Source of the DNA: Papio anubis
Taxonomy: Eukaryota; Chordata; Mammalia; Primates; Cercopithecidae
DNA: 64,000 nt
Assembly (NCBI RefSeq): GCF_008728515.1
Contig: NC_044996.1
Location: forward strand, 124,381,610 to 124,445,609
Direction of reading: 5' to 3'
The notes beneath the pieces were generated by a model. The model saw nothing but the letters and a program-made list of their open reading frames with translations, made no database searches and was not told where the DNA came from. How positions within the stretch are numbered: position 1 is the first letter of the stretch; each line of letters begins with the position of its first letter. The translations under genes and the position numbers were made by a program. Shown one piece after another: positions 10,761-21,589 of this stretch.

Positions 10761-11117
10761 TGATATGGGTTTGCTGTGTCCCCACCCAAATCTCATCTTG
10801 AATTCCCACATGTTGTGGGAGGGACCCAATGGGAGGTAATTGAATCATGGGGGTGGGTCTTTCCCATGCTGTTCTCTTGATAGTGAATACATCTCATGAC
10901 ATCTGATGGTTTTAAAAATGGGAGTTTCCCTGCACAAGCTCTCTCTCTCTTTGCCTACTGCCATCCATGTAAGACAGGACTTGTGCCTCCTTGTCTTCTG
11001 CCATGATTGTGAGACCTCCCTAGACATGTGGAACTGTAAGTCCATAAACCTCTTTCTTTCATAAATTGCCCAGTCTCAGGTATGTCTTTATCAGCAGTGT
11101 GAAAATGGACTAATACA
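10761..11117 (+). mobile_element. THE1 solo LTR (ERVL-MaLR)
   Basis: 357 bp beginning TGATATGGGTTTGCTGTGTC and ending GGACTAATACA, with the typical 'gggagggacccaatgggaggtaattgaatcatgg' core. An exact 5-bp target duplication ctatt lies at 10756-10760 and 11118-11122. No internal region, so a solo LTR. It splits the 5' UTR of the outer L1. Confidence 0.95.
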
Positions 11118-11122
11118 CTATT

Positions 11123-11276
11123 CTACTGTGGGTGAGCTGGTATCCAAGATCCAAGACAAATTCTTCTTTACTTTTCTCTCTCCTGTCCTCAAGCAGAATG
11201 AAGGAGTCTTTTTTGACTCATGAGCTGTGCAGCCTGGGCTTGGGGCAGGGATGGCACAAGCACTCCCTTATCTGCT
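11123..11276 (-). mobile_element. L1 LINE, outer element: distal 5' UTR remnant
   Basis: Continues the 5' UTR repeat after the THE1 LTR ('gtgggtgagctggtatccaa', 'tgaggagctgtgcagcctgg'-like text) up to the GT microsatellite. The true 5' end of the element is not defined. Confidence 0.6.
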
Positions 11277-11316
11277 TTGTGTGTGTGTGTTTGTGTGTGT
11301 GTGTGTCTGTGTGTGA
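11277..11316 (+). repeat. (GT)n microsatellite
   Basis: About 20 imperfect GT units at the edge of the outer L1. Confidence 0.9.
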
Positions 11317-11389
11317 TATAAAAACTTTATTTACAACTGAACAAGAGCACTGCCATTAAGCAGTGTTACAGATCTTTCTTAGGTATTTC

Positions 11390-11990
11390 AGCATGTGACT
11401 CCACATAATCGTTTTAGAAAACCCTACCAAAGCTAAACACATAAGATCCAGAAATTCTACTCTTTTCCATGCCCAAGAAAAATAAGCACATGTGTCCACA
11501 AAAAGAGAAATATGAGAATATTTATAAGAGCATTATTCATAATAGCCAAGTCCTGGAAATAAGCCAAATGCTAGTAAACAAAAGAATGAGTAAGTAAATG
11601 GTAGTGTATTCATACAATGGAAATCTATATAACAACAAAAAGAACAAGCTGCTGATACACATAACAACGTGTATGCACTCTACATATTTTACGATGAGTG
11701 AAAGAAGCCGTATACGAAAGAATGCATATGTATGATTTCAATTATATCAAATTCAAGAAGAGGTGTACTAGCTGATGAAGATAAGAGACAGAGTATTCAT
11801 TATCTGGGGGTGAGTGGATATGGGAGTATAGAATGGGAAGGGGGAGGAAGGAACTTGGAAGGGTAGTGGAAATATTGTGTATCTTGACCTAGCTGGTGGT
11901 CATAGGAAGGGGAGAGGGAAGGTTGGGGAAAATGTGTATGTATACAGTAAAAATTACCAAGCTGCACACTTATGATTAGCACATTTTGCA
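11390..11990 (+). mobile_element. Old L1 3'-end fragment (L1M type)
   Basis: Diverged plus-strand L1 ORF2 end and 3' UTR: 'agcattattcataatagccaagtcctgg', 'gtagtgtattcatacaatggaa' and 'agtggatatgggagta'. The start is uncertain. No open frame of note. Confidence 0.65.
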
Positions 11991-12435
11991 TAGTTTACTT
12001 TATTTCTATTATAACTCAAAGAAAATTAACTCCAGTATAAACTGTTATAAAAATACGGAAGCAATTTTCCTTAAGCCATTTATATTCAAATGGCTAAAGC
12101 CAGATGTGTTTCAATGTTCAACACATATGCTTGTCTAAAATGATCAAACTTCGACAGACATGATTGGTTGTCATAACAAAAATGATTGGTAATTATACAG
12201 TCATTCTTTTGTTCAAATAGCTCAAAGTCTTTATAAACTTATCTCACATGTGAGCATTATAAAAAAGGTAAGTCTAATTCACACAATCACTTATCTTGTA
12301 TCCCAAAATAGTTAGTTTTATTTAAAAATTTAAACCTTAAATCTAAATACAGACCCCTATTTTTTATTTATCTTATTATTCTATGCAGCAAAAGTGCCAT
12401 GAGGATTATCATAGGCTTTAAAGAAATCTTGAAAG
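11991..12435. other. No feature recognised
   Basis: AT-rich sequence without a convincing reading frame or repeat; it may be the decayed tail of the preceding L1. Confidence 0.4.
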
Positions 12436-12610
12436 GTAATATAGCCTGGTAATTAATAGACTCCCCCATTTCCTAGAAGTATAACCTTGAGCAGTGGCCT
12501 TGGTTTGAAAATAATAGTTCCAGTGATTAAATATGTTATATGTTTATAAGGCTTGGAGTAGTATAGTGCCTGGCACATAGTATGTACTAATACATGTAAT
12601 ACCTTCATCA
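12436..12610 (+). mobile_element. MIR-like SINE
   Basis: Contains the ordered MIR core words: 'ataaccttgagcagtggcctt', 'gaaaataatagttcc', 'gattaaatatgttatatg' and 'agtgcctggcacatagtatgt'. Strongly diverged. Confidence 0.6.
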
Positions 12611-12774
12611 TTTAAAAGAAATCGGATGGCAAGCATAGAAGAAATTCAACTAGCTTGATGTTTCCTTTCCAATACAGAAGAGTCTTAACTTTTGTGACTT
12701 ACCTTTGTAAATAAGAATGCATTTTTCCAAAACAGCTATATTGTCTCTTGTCTAAATTCCTTTAAAAACAGACA

Positions 12775-13030
12775 CTCCAGAGTTCTGTTGCATAGTAGGG
12801 TGATTATAGTCAACTATAATGTATTGTATACCTCAAAATAGCTAGAAGAGAGGATTTTGAATGTTCTTACCACAAAAAAATGACAAGTGTTTGAGGTGAT
12901 GGATATGCTAACTACCCTGATTAGATTATTACATGATCTACATACATATTGAAACATCACACTGTTCCCCATAAATATGTATACTTATTATGCATCAATT
13001 AAAAATGAAACAAATCTTATAAAAACAATT
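12775..13030 (+). mobile_element. L1 3' UTR fragment
   Basis: 'gcatagtagggtgattatagtcaa', 'tcaaaatagctagaagagaggattttgaatg', 'gtgatggatatgctaactaccctgatt' and an end at 'gcatcaattaaaaatgaaac' follow an L1MA/L1PB-type 3' UTR in order. Confidence 0.75.
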
Positions 13031-13230
13031 ACTCTACGGGTATAATAATCTTAGGACATACATGTATGTCCTAAGGCTGAGAAATAAGCAGAACTCCCCT
13101 AACTGATCTGCAAATCTGTGGTGGGAGAAGAAATGCTTATTGTTGTATATCACTGAATTTTGGGGTGGTTTGTTAAATAACATTATACGTCAACAACTGA
13201 CTAATTCACTTGGTAGCTTATAGTCTAGGA

Positions 13231-13452
13231 TAGAGGGTGTCAAACTATGGCCTGTTAGCCAACTCTGGGCCATGGCCTATTTTTATATAGTTCATGAGCT
13301 AATAAAACCATTTTAAAAACAACCGTTTTTAAAGGGTTGTTTAAACAAACAAACAAACAGAGAAGAATATGCACCAGAGACCTTATAGGACCTGCAAACC
13401 TAAAATTTTTATTGTATGGTTCTTTATAGAAAAAACAGAGTTGCCGATTCCA
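13231..13452 (-). mobile_element. Non-autonomous hAT-type DNA element, copy 1
   Basis: Begins tagagggtgtcaaactatgg and ends gttgccgattcca, the two ends being imperfect inverted repeats. The interior has the family's 'taataaaaccattttaa' and 'cctgcaaacctaaaatttttattgtatgg'. An 8-bp flank pair gtctagga (13223-13230) and gtctagag (13453-13460) fits a hAT target duplication. Same family as 19259-19591, opposite orientation. Subfamily not assigned. Confidence 0.75.
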
Positions 13453-13640
13453 GTCTAGAGGAAACAGTAAGGAAGAGAAAAGAGAAATTCTCATTATAGC
13501 CATGGCAAAGGAAGGGACATTTTTATGGACTACATCTCTGCCTGGATGGCTGTCTCTAACCAGATTTTGCTGATATATTGCTGAGTAAGTAGAAGACCAC
13601 TGCATTTTGGAGTGGTCATATGTATATGTGTATATGTATG

Positions 13641-14044
13641 TGATGTGGTTTGCCTCAGTTTCCCCCCCACACACAAATTTCATCTCAAATTGTAATCCCC
13701 ATGGGTCAAGTGAAGGACCTGGTGCAAGGTGATTGGATCATGGGGTCAGTTTCCCCTATGTTGTTCTCGTCATAGTGAGTGAGTTCTCATGAGATCTTAT
13801 GGTTTTAAAGTGTGGCACTTTTCCCATTGCTCGCTCACTCTCCCTCTCTCCCTCTCTCTCCCTCTCTCTCTCTCCTGCCGCATTGTGAAGGAGGTGCTTG
13901 CTTTTACTTCACCTTCCACCACAATTGTAAGTTTCCTGAGGCCTCCTGAGCCATGTGGAACTGTGAGTCAATTAAACCTCTTTTCTTTATAAATTATCCA
14001 GTTTCGGGTAGTTCTTTATAGAGGTGTGAAAATGAACTAATACA
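13641..14044 (+). mobile_element. MST-type solo LTR (ERVL-MaLR)
   Basis: Begins TGATGTGGTTTGCCTCAG and ends AATGAACTAATACA, with 'ggtgattggatcatgggg', 'gagttctcatgagatcttatgg' and 'caattaaacctcttttctttataaatta' inside. An exact 5-bp duplication gtatg lies at 13636-13640 and 14045-14049. A CTCTCCCT-type expansion (about 13842-13876) has grown inside the LTR. Confidence 0.93.
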
Positions 14045-14049
14045 GTATG

Positions 14050-14925
14050 TATGTGGAGTGATAGGTGATTATAGTGGTTTCTGTAGCCCATTGACATAAA
14101 CAACTACTGGCTATGAGCAGTATTCCTAGGAAGAAGCATTGTTCACATGGATAATTGGGGGAGAGACCAGCAAAAACCTCAAAAACTGGAAATAACTTCT
14201 GCAGGTCCGATAGCAATTCATGGCCTCTCTCTTTCACTACATTTAGTTAAGAACAATTCCCAAGCCATTCCTAGTTTTTACCCTCCTCCAGAATTATTTA
14301 TACAATTGTTGTTCTTTGATCCACACTGGCAGTGCTGGCTCTCATTGGACAGTAGGCTTCTGGAAAATATAATGAAAAATGTCCTACAGCAGACTGAGCA
14401 TGTGCTAGTACATGCAGCTACTGCCATTTGTTTGTCTGCTTTGACAGATGTTATTAAATGAGCAGGTAAAGAGAGTGAGAAGTGAAGCAGAGACATTTAA
14501 TAAACAGCATCACATTAGCAGAACCATAAACAGCTGGCAATGAAAAGTAGCCACTGTTTGTATCCAGATGTCCATATTAGGAGACAAAATAGTTCTATAT
14601 ATACTACCACTCTAATGGTGAAGAAAGATCCTGGAGGGACACGCGTCATTATGTGCAGTACTTACTTGATATAGACCATCAGTGTTTTTGCAAAAAAAAC
14701 CTTAAACTTTAACCTACCTTTGGAAACTAACTCTAACCTACCCTTGGTAGTTTCTCTTACCAAAATGTTATGTACGGGAGTGCATGTGAGTATTGTAATA
14801 GTAGGTTGTTTCTTTATCAAAACATATAACTTATATTGATTATGTTTATGGTATATTATTTTGCCTAAATGTGACATGAAAAGGGGTCTGAAAATCAAAT
14901 TCCTAATTGAGAAAGAGATTCACTG
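14050..14925. other. Unassigned, balanced-composition sequence
   Basis: No repeat family recognised. Base composition is more even than in neighbouring DNA, especially 14290-14570, and no splice-flanked exon or long frame with protein-like composition is visible. Possibly ordinary unique sequence; a comparative alignment could show whether it is conserved. Confidence 0.4.
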
Positions 14926-14929
14926 TAGG

Positions 14930-15060
14930 AAAATATATATGTAAATTTATATTTTAATATATATATAAACTTATATATATATTAAAATATATATAAATAT
15001 ATATATTTCATTATTGGAATATATCCCTATATATATATTCCTATAATAATATATATGGTT
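14930..15060. repeat. AT-rich low-complexity block with inverted repeats
   Basis: Runs of TA dinucleotides form several self-complementary arms (for example ttatattttaatatatat against atatatattaaaatatata), so cruciform or hairpin extrusion is possible. Confidence 0.8.
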
Positions 15061-16100
15061 TATCTTTGAAGTATATACATGTATGTTATGCCCAAGAAAT
15101 CAATGTCCCTTTTAGAAAATCTAGAAAGCAGAGTTTGCTTGGGTCATAAATATAGTTGTCTGCATCTCTCTGCCTAGAAGGTCTCTCATTATTGTTATTT
15201 TATACCTCATTCTAGCCTTTGCTGACGCTGATTTGTCACTACAGCATTGAGCCTTAAGTTTGTTCTGAAAAAAAAATCTGGAGCTATATACTTGTTATTT
15301 GGACATTGTATTTTTGTTTGTAAGAACAGAAGGAAACTGCAAAATAGTTATTGACCTGAAAACAACATATATTTTTAAAAACAGGGACTGTGTGGATATA
15401 ATAATCTTAGGGAAGAAGTGTGTGTTTTTTAGGTGAGTCAGATAGCATTTATGAAACGCTTTGATTTGGTTCTATGCTTGTCTCTGAAGCTCTTGTTACC
15501 TCAGTTAAGTCAGCTTACCTGGATTTTTCTTTAAGATCTATCTCAGGCCTTTGTGAGGTGGTATGAGAGATACCAAGAACGATCCTTTCACCCAAAAATA
15601 TCCCATCAACTAGATGCTTGAAGTGCAGGTAGTATTAGGGGAAAAAGAGAGAGCCTTTTCACAGCCATGGAAATATTCTAAAGATAAACCTATTAAGTTT
15701 CACAATTTTGACTGGAGTCCGTTTCAAGGGTCATGGGAAGTGGACATAAAAACTTGCCTTTAAACTTTCCCCTTGGAAATAAGACATTATTTGTGATATG
15801 GCTTCAGTTCTCTAAAGAGAAATCACGTTAGGGCAGGAGGAATATTCTCAATAGTGGAACACCTTTGACATCAGGATGGAGAGTTTACTGTTCTGGGAAG
15901 ATAGAGTGCAGCCTTCCTCAAATGCAAGGAAGTAGGCTTGGTAAACTTCAAATGGCTATTCTGCTTCTTAAGGCATAATGTCTGGGCTCCTAAAGGATTC
16001 TATTAAATCACAGTTTTCAATGAATATTTAATCAGATTTTATAATAAAACATTTTATTTAACATGTACTTGATTGACTTTCAGCCTTTTTATGTTTTAAT
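15061..16100. other. No feature recognised
   Basis: Unassigned sequence without a plausible exon or known repeat. Confidence 0.4.
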
Positions 16101-16104
16101 CTAG

Positions 16105-16197
16105 CTTTCCATTCCATCTCCATGCAATTTCATCCCATCCCATCCTATCATATTTCATTCCTTTTCATTCTATTCCATCCCATTTCATTCCATCCCT
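16105..16197 (+). repeat. Degenerate (CATTC/CATCC)n pentamer repeat
   Basis: Pentameric text such as ttcat-cccat-cccat and ccattt-cattc-catcc. It resembles the simple CATTC/GGAAT satellite family in unit sequence only; here it is short and impure. Confidence 0.75.
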
Positions 16198-16207
16198 CTC
16201 CACAACT

Positions 16208-16545
16208 ACCAGTTGAGTATCTACTCTGTACATAGCATTGTTGGGTGCTCTGAGTTAGAAGGTGAAGTAAGCATTGTAAACCTTCAATGAGCATAGCATC
16301 CAATTGGAGAGACCGATCATATGAAACAAATAGTAAATAACATAAACACACATAAAACTACATGATCATTTATAAATACACAGTCAGTATCCAAAAGAAA
16401 GGAAATGTAGGCTTAAGTGATTAGATGTGACTTTAGGCAAAAGATGAACTTAAATTCAGACCTGATAGATGAGGAAGTTTTGTAAAAACGGAGAGGAAGA
16501 GGGAAGGATTTCAGGATAAGGGAAGCAAATGAGTAAAGAAATGTA
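16208..16545 (-). mobile_element. L2-like LINE fragment
   Basis: Plus-strand text reads as the reverse complement of an L2 3' end: 'gttgagtatctactctgtacatagcattgttgggtgctctgag', then 'ttcagacctgatagatgagg' and 'ggaaggatttcagg'. Very diverged; it could extend to about 17.5 kb. Confidence 0.45.
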
Positions 16546-18205
16546 CAGTTGACGGGGGAATCAATTGTCTCTCTCATATGCTTGTCACAGTCCATAAAAT
16601 GGAAACCTCTACTCTGCTGAGAGTATTGAAGAGAATGTGTTCATTCTTTTTTATTCTTCTTACACAACGTTCTCCGTGTGAACATAAATTACTTACCTGA
16701 GTGGTGAATGTTAGACTGTGACAACCCTGGGTCCATGCTTCTCTACAGGACTGCGCTGATGGGTTAGAAATCATTCGGTCTGTGAGCCATTTTTTTAATT
16801 GGCCCATCTGTGCTTGACAAAGTGTGAGGCAGGCCAAGTTTCCCTGCCTAGCTGAGCACCTTCTTTGCAGATCCAGTTCCCCTTGCGTGGGTCCGAAGAT
16901 CTAGATTTGGGGTAAAGAAGTAGAAAGTCCATTCTGGCTTTAGATTTCAGCCATACTTGCCAAGGCCTCTTTAGTTAGAAATGAAACTGGTGTTTTGATC
17001 CCTATTCTATTCCTATATACTTTTACCAATTGTTCCAAAATTCAGAGGGACAGACTATAAATAATCATCACTTGAGGACCACAGCATAAGGGATTCATGA
17101 ACGCAGAATATTTGAGGTGGGTGGAAGTGAAAGAGATAATGAACAGAAAAGACTAGTCAGTCAGAGAGCCTGTGGCCAAAAAAAAAAAAGATGATGAGCT
17201 TGGATAGGAAGGAAGGAAAGACAGACTGCAGAAGGCCTTGGTTGCTAAAATATGGATGGGAATGGTCACAGCTTAGCTGCTACAAGAGTGGTAAAAAATT
17301 AACTTCAACACAATGAGCTATTGTAAAGATGCTTTCAAAGAATGGGAGAGGCTAACTCTACTTGAAACGTGTGTGAGGAGATGAAGCCTGAGGAGGGTGG
17401 AATAATCTTGAAAGGTTTTACAGAGAGGGAACATTCCAAAAGCCAAAGATAGTCCTGTGTGTCAGCAGCATCTCTCCCCACTGCCCACCACCATCTCCAG
17501 CCCAGCAGCTGCTTGGGAGACAGCAAAAGATGAGCCTGAAAAAGCAGGCAGAAGAGAGTGTTAAAGAGGTTGTGTTAGTCACTGGAGGCAGGAAGAAGCC
17601 TATGGAGTTTATTTCATTGTACAAACTCGTACACTGTGGCACAGAAAATTTAGGAGCCATGAGAATGTGTCCCCCCAGGGCCAGGAACAGACACACCCAC
17701 CATGTGAAACCTGAAATGACCTTAGTTGGAAAGAGTTCTTTGAAGAGGAAGAGAGGCTGCTTTGCTCTGGATTCTACATGCAGTATGGATTTCTCCACTC
17801 AAGGCTTTCCTTGGAGGTGCCTGCTTGTTATTCTTTTAGTGGGCACCTGCTACTACTGGTGCCAGGAGAAGCTTTAGAAAGAGTACAGTGTCTGCAGAGA
17901 GGCTGCAGTTAAGATATGTTTTTGACTACAAACAAAAAATGGAAGCAGAGATGGGGGAAAGGGAGAATTTGCTGCCTAGCTTTACAACTCAGTCACGACT
18001 GGTTTCTCTTTTCCTTTCTATTATTTTCCTAGCTGTCTGTATCTCATAGCTTAATTAATGGGAAACATTGCTGAGAGTCCTTGAATATTAACAAAAGTCC
18101 CTTCCTCTGGAAGACAGGATGTGGAAGTGATTTTAAAAATCTTTAAACTTGGTGGTTATCTTAAAATATCTTTAAGAGGAGAATGGAGGATAAAACAAGA
18201 AACCT
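16546..18205. other. Unassigned sequence
   Basis: No recognisable gene. Open frames at 17418-17877 overlap on both strands without domain features. Parts near 17200-17420 may be decayed L2. Confidence 0.35.
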
Positions 18206-18209
18206 GAAC

Positions 18210-18480
18210 TCTGCTCATATATCACTTTTCCAGTACCACCTTATTTAGCAGGGCACTCTCCAGCTTATTCATCTCACTTCCCACTCCAGTCCTTGGCCCT
18301 TTCCAATAGACTCTATGATTTATTATGTTATTTACTGTTTCTCTCTCACCTGAATATAAATTACTTGAGAGCAGAAATTTTTGTGTTTTATTCACAATTG
18401 TAATCTCTGTGCCTAGAACACTGTCTGGTACATAGAAAACATCAATTAATATTTGTTATATTTCTTTCATTTTGTATGAG
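18210..18480 (+). mobile_element. L2 LINE 3' end
   Basis: In order: 'gactctatgatttattatgttatttactgtttc', 'aattacttgagagcagaaatttttgtg' and 'tctctgtgcctagaacactgtctggtacatag...aattaatatttgtt', matching the L2 3' terminus. Confidence 0.65.
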
Positions 18481-18599
18481 TGAAGAAAGTGCAGGAGACA
18501 CAGCCCCCTCCCCACCCCTATACCCTCAGTGTCTACCCTTCAGAGAACACTAGCCTGACCTACAACTGCCAGCACTTTTATGTCTTTACCTAAGGAATT

Positions 18600-18985
18600 T
18601 CTTTGGCCATCACAGCCTGTTCTCTGCAGCACATGACAGGCCAGAAGGCAAAGAATTAACACTCTCCAGGTGGAGCCATCAGCTACTGGCTGACAGGAGT
18701 TGGTGAAATAAAACCTCAGCTTCCCTCCATCCTCTCATTTGGTATAACTCTGAGGTGTATAACTCTGAGGTGCATGTTCTACATGAACTTCCTTAGTGCA
18801 ATTAAGCTCTAGTTGCCTACGGGGACACTTTCTTGAAACACATATCTTGTATTAGTTTTCTTCCCTACCCTGTCTCATTTTCCCACTCCCCTGTTAGTGT
18901 TTCCTGGGATCACCTCTCAAATAAACCATTTGAGCTCTGTCTTATTTCAAGGGCTAATCCTAAGGGAACCCAAACTAGGATATAA
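18600..18985 (+). mobile_element. Old LTR-like element
   Basis: Resembles an ancient mammalian LTR: 'gtggagccatcagctactggctgacaggag', 'tgcatgttctacatgaacttcctta', 'caaataaaccatttgag' (poly-A signal region) and an end at 'ggaacccaaactaggata'. A 14-bp local duplication ataactctgaggtg occurs at about 18744-18771. Family and exact ends not determined. Confidence 0.5.
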
Positions 18986-19094
18986 AGTGTTCAAAAACGT
19001 TTAAACTAATTCATGATTATGTTCTTATATACCTTTTATGCCTATTGGAGTAGGCAGGAAACTGATAGGTTGTAGCTGAATTTTGCCTGAAAAT

Positions 19095-19096
<2 letters not shown>

Positions 19097-19126
<30 letters not shown>
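19097..19126 (+). repeat. (TG)n microsatellite
   Basis: About 15 uninterrupted TG units. Confidence 0.93.
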
Positions 19127-19127
<1 letters not shown>

Positions 19128-19258
19128 CAATATTTGAATACATTCACATAGGTGGCATGTACTTGACATTCACACATTTTCCCAGAGTTTCCACCATTCT
19201 CTATTGTATTACCTCTACTGACTTCACAAACTTCACTACCTGCCTGGATTTTGTAGAC

Positions 19259-19591
19259 TAGAGGTCTACAAACTTTTTATATAAAAAATAGCAAATAGTA
19301 AATATTTTAGGCTCTGTGGGCTGTGTGATCTCTGTCACACCTACTCAGTTCTGTCATTGTAGTGTGAAAACACTCACACAATACCTAAATGAATGAATAT
19401 GGTTGTGTTCCAATAAAACTTTTTTATGGACACTAAAATTAAAATTTCATATAATTTTCCTGTGTCACAAAATATTATTCTTTTGATTTTTTTCAACCTT
19501 TTAAAAATGTAACAGTAATTCTTATTTCCAGAGCTGTACAAAACAAGCAAAAGGTGGTACTAGCCAGTGAGCTATAGTTTGCCTACCCCTG
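19259..19591 (+). mobile_element. Non-autonomous hAT-type DNA element, copy 2
   Basis: Begins tagaggtctacaaacttttt and ends agtttgcctacccctg, with 'aaatagtaaatattttaggctctgtgggc' and 'gtgttccaataaaact' inside. The 8-bp flanks ttgtagac and ctataggc match at five positions and differ by transitions at three, consistent with an old hAT target duplication. Same family as 13231-13452. Confidence 0.75.
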
Positions 19592-19686
19592 CTATAGGCA
19601 TTCACATTGAAACTATTGGCTCTGAGGAGTATGTTCTGAGAGGTAGCACACTGAATTAAAAAGCACAACTAAAAAGGCTTTGATGT

Positions 19687-20072
19687 TATATCCATACAGT
19701 GGAATATTATTCAGCAATAAGAAGACATGTATTTACACATATTACAACATGAATAAACCTTGGAAACATTATGCTAAGTGAAAAAAGTTAGTCACAAAAG
19801 ACCACATATTGTGTAGTTCTGTTTATATGAAATGACCGGAATAGGCAGATCCATCGAGACTGAAAGTAGATTGGTGGTTGCCTAGGGCTGGGGGTGTGTG
19901 GGATGGAGAAACAAGAAAGTGATGATTGAGTAGGGTTTCTTCTTGGGATAATGAAAATGTTCTGAAGACTGTGGTGATGGATAAACTCATGTTAAGATCC
20001 ATTGAATTGCACACTTTAAATGAGCGAAGTTTATGGCATGCAAATTATATTTCAATAACACTGTTTCTAAAC
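19687..20072 (+). mobile_element. 5'-truncated old L1 3' end with preserved target duplication
   Basis: Starts within the last part of ORF2 ('ccatacagtggaatattattcagcaat') and runs through the 3' UTR ('attgcacactttaaatga', 'caaattatatttcaataacactgtt'). A 13-bp duplication aaggctttgatgt lies at 19674-19686 and 20073-20085. Confidence 0.85.
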
Positions 20073-20279
20073 AAGGCTTTGATGTCTGGCAAATTTGGAT
20101 TTGAGTTCTTACTATTTAATATGCTTGCCATGTATGAGCCAAATGAGTTGTACAGGTAAATCTAAGGAGGAAGGGGAGGAAGAAGGATGAATCCCTTGTG
20201 TCTAGTTCCTCATTCAAGTGAGAGCATAGAAGTGAGAGTGAGGAGTATTTTAGTCTAGGGAGCAGAGCGAGTAAAGTAC

Positions 20280-20525
20280 AGCAATGAATAATAATAACTT
20301 TTCCTTATGGAGCACTTGCTATATGCATCACCAGGTCCTGTACTAGGTATTTTGGTTCCATTATCTTTTATTTTTCAATTCTTCATGGTAGTTATTATTA
20401 TCTCTATTTTGCAAAAGAGAAGGCCAAGACCTAGAAGGACTAAATGATTCACCCAAGATCACCCAGCCTAGTAAGTCCAGACGTAGACTCCAAATCAAGG
20501 TCTGTCTTCATCCAGAGATTATACA
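20280..20525 (+). mobile_element. MIR SINE
   Basis: Ordered MIR words: 'tatggagcacttgctatatgcatcaccagg', 'attatctctattttgcaaaagag', 'aatgattcacccaagatcacccagc' and 'agtaagtccagacgtagactccaa'. Confidence 0.75.
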
Positions 20526-20529
20526 ACTT

Positions 20530-20640
20530 CCAATAATAATAATATATAAATCATAGAAAACACTTGAATAAGGCTTGTTGTGTGCCAGACATAATTCTAA
20601 ACTCTTTGCATATATTAGCTCATTTAAATAAAACTGAGGG
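20530..20640 (+). mobile_element. Second MIR/L2-like fragment
   Basis: 'ggcttgttgtgtgccagacataattctaaactctttgcatatattagctcatttaa' repeats the start of the MIR class consensus right after the first copy. Confidence 0.6.
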
Positions 20641-20789
20641 AATGCTGGCTGAAAAAAATTAAAGTGTATTAAGGACTGATTGAAAAAGGGAGATTTGAAA
20701 AAGGTATTTCTTAAAGTTCTGTAAGTTTCCTAAAATTGAAAAATCAGATATCATCATTATCTGTGTGTGAATTAGAATTTTCCTTGGCA

Positions 20790-20995
20790 GGATATTATTA
20801 GAGTTATTTACCTTAGCTGGCATGGCTAGGAAGAATTAAAATATTAGGCTGCTTGTAAATTGCTGAAGTTAGCCAACAAACCATTTTACAGTATGTTTGA
20901 ACTTTATCTTGTAGCCAAAGAGCAATACTAACGTTTATGGCAAAGGCCATACTAATGTTTAGGTTTCAGATAGTAAATAAGCTTGGCTCAAACAT
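20790..20995 (-). mobile_element. L2-like fragment A
   Basis: Contains 'ttagccaacaaaccattttac' and 'tgaactttatcttgtagccaaagagcaat', paralogous to 21590-21700. The latter phrase fits the reverse complement of L2 ORF2. Confidence 0.45.
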
Positions 20996-21589
20996 GTGTT
21001 AAACATTAAAGATAATTTTGGTCAGCAATGCACATTCTGAAAAATATGCCTTGATTTCTTAAAAGTGGCCCTAAAAGTAAGGTAGGCAGTCGAGATCCCC
21101 CTTTACCATATTTCTAGTACTGAGTCTTAGAATAAACTCAGTGAAGGAGATTTGAGTCCCTCTAGTTCTTAAAAGCCTGTGGGAGAGGGACCAGGTAAAA
21201 GCTAGCTTTGCTCTAATGAACAGGATCCTTGCAGTTCTATGCACTATAAAATGTCTGAGTCATTGTCATGAACTGAGAGTCATAGTAAGTTTTTTAGCCT
21301 TTCAGTTAGGCTCATGCTTTGAGTGTTAAAGCCTTAACCTTTGGCTCTCCATAAACTGGAAGAGATAAGGGTTTATCCATCGATATCACCCTGGTAGCCA
21401 TAAGCCACACCCATCCTCCAGAGAAAGAATGCCAAAGTCTAAGTGAAACTTCAAACTTGGAACCAGAGCTCTGGAATTTCATGCCGCTTCTCTTTTCCTG
21501 TCTGGTCTACTCATTCAATGTATAGTTCCTCTCCTCCTTTTAAGTACTTGATATCAAAGAGAACTGTTGGTATGGTTAAAGAGAATTGA
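20996..21589. other. No feature recognised
   Basis: Unassigned sequence between two diverged copies of the same L2-like segment. Confidence 0.35.

Noticed and set aside
17418..17877. Overlapping 126- and 115-codon frames on opposite strands
   Set aside because: No domain, no splice-like or promoter context, and no protein-like composition on either strand.
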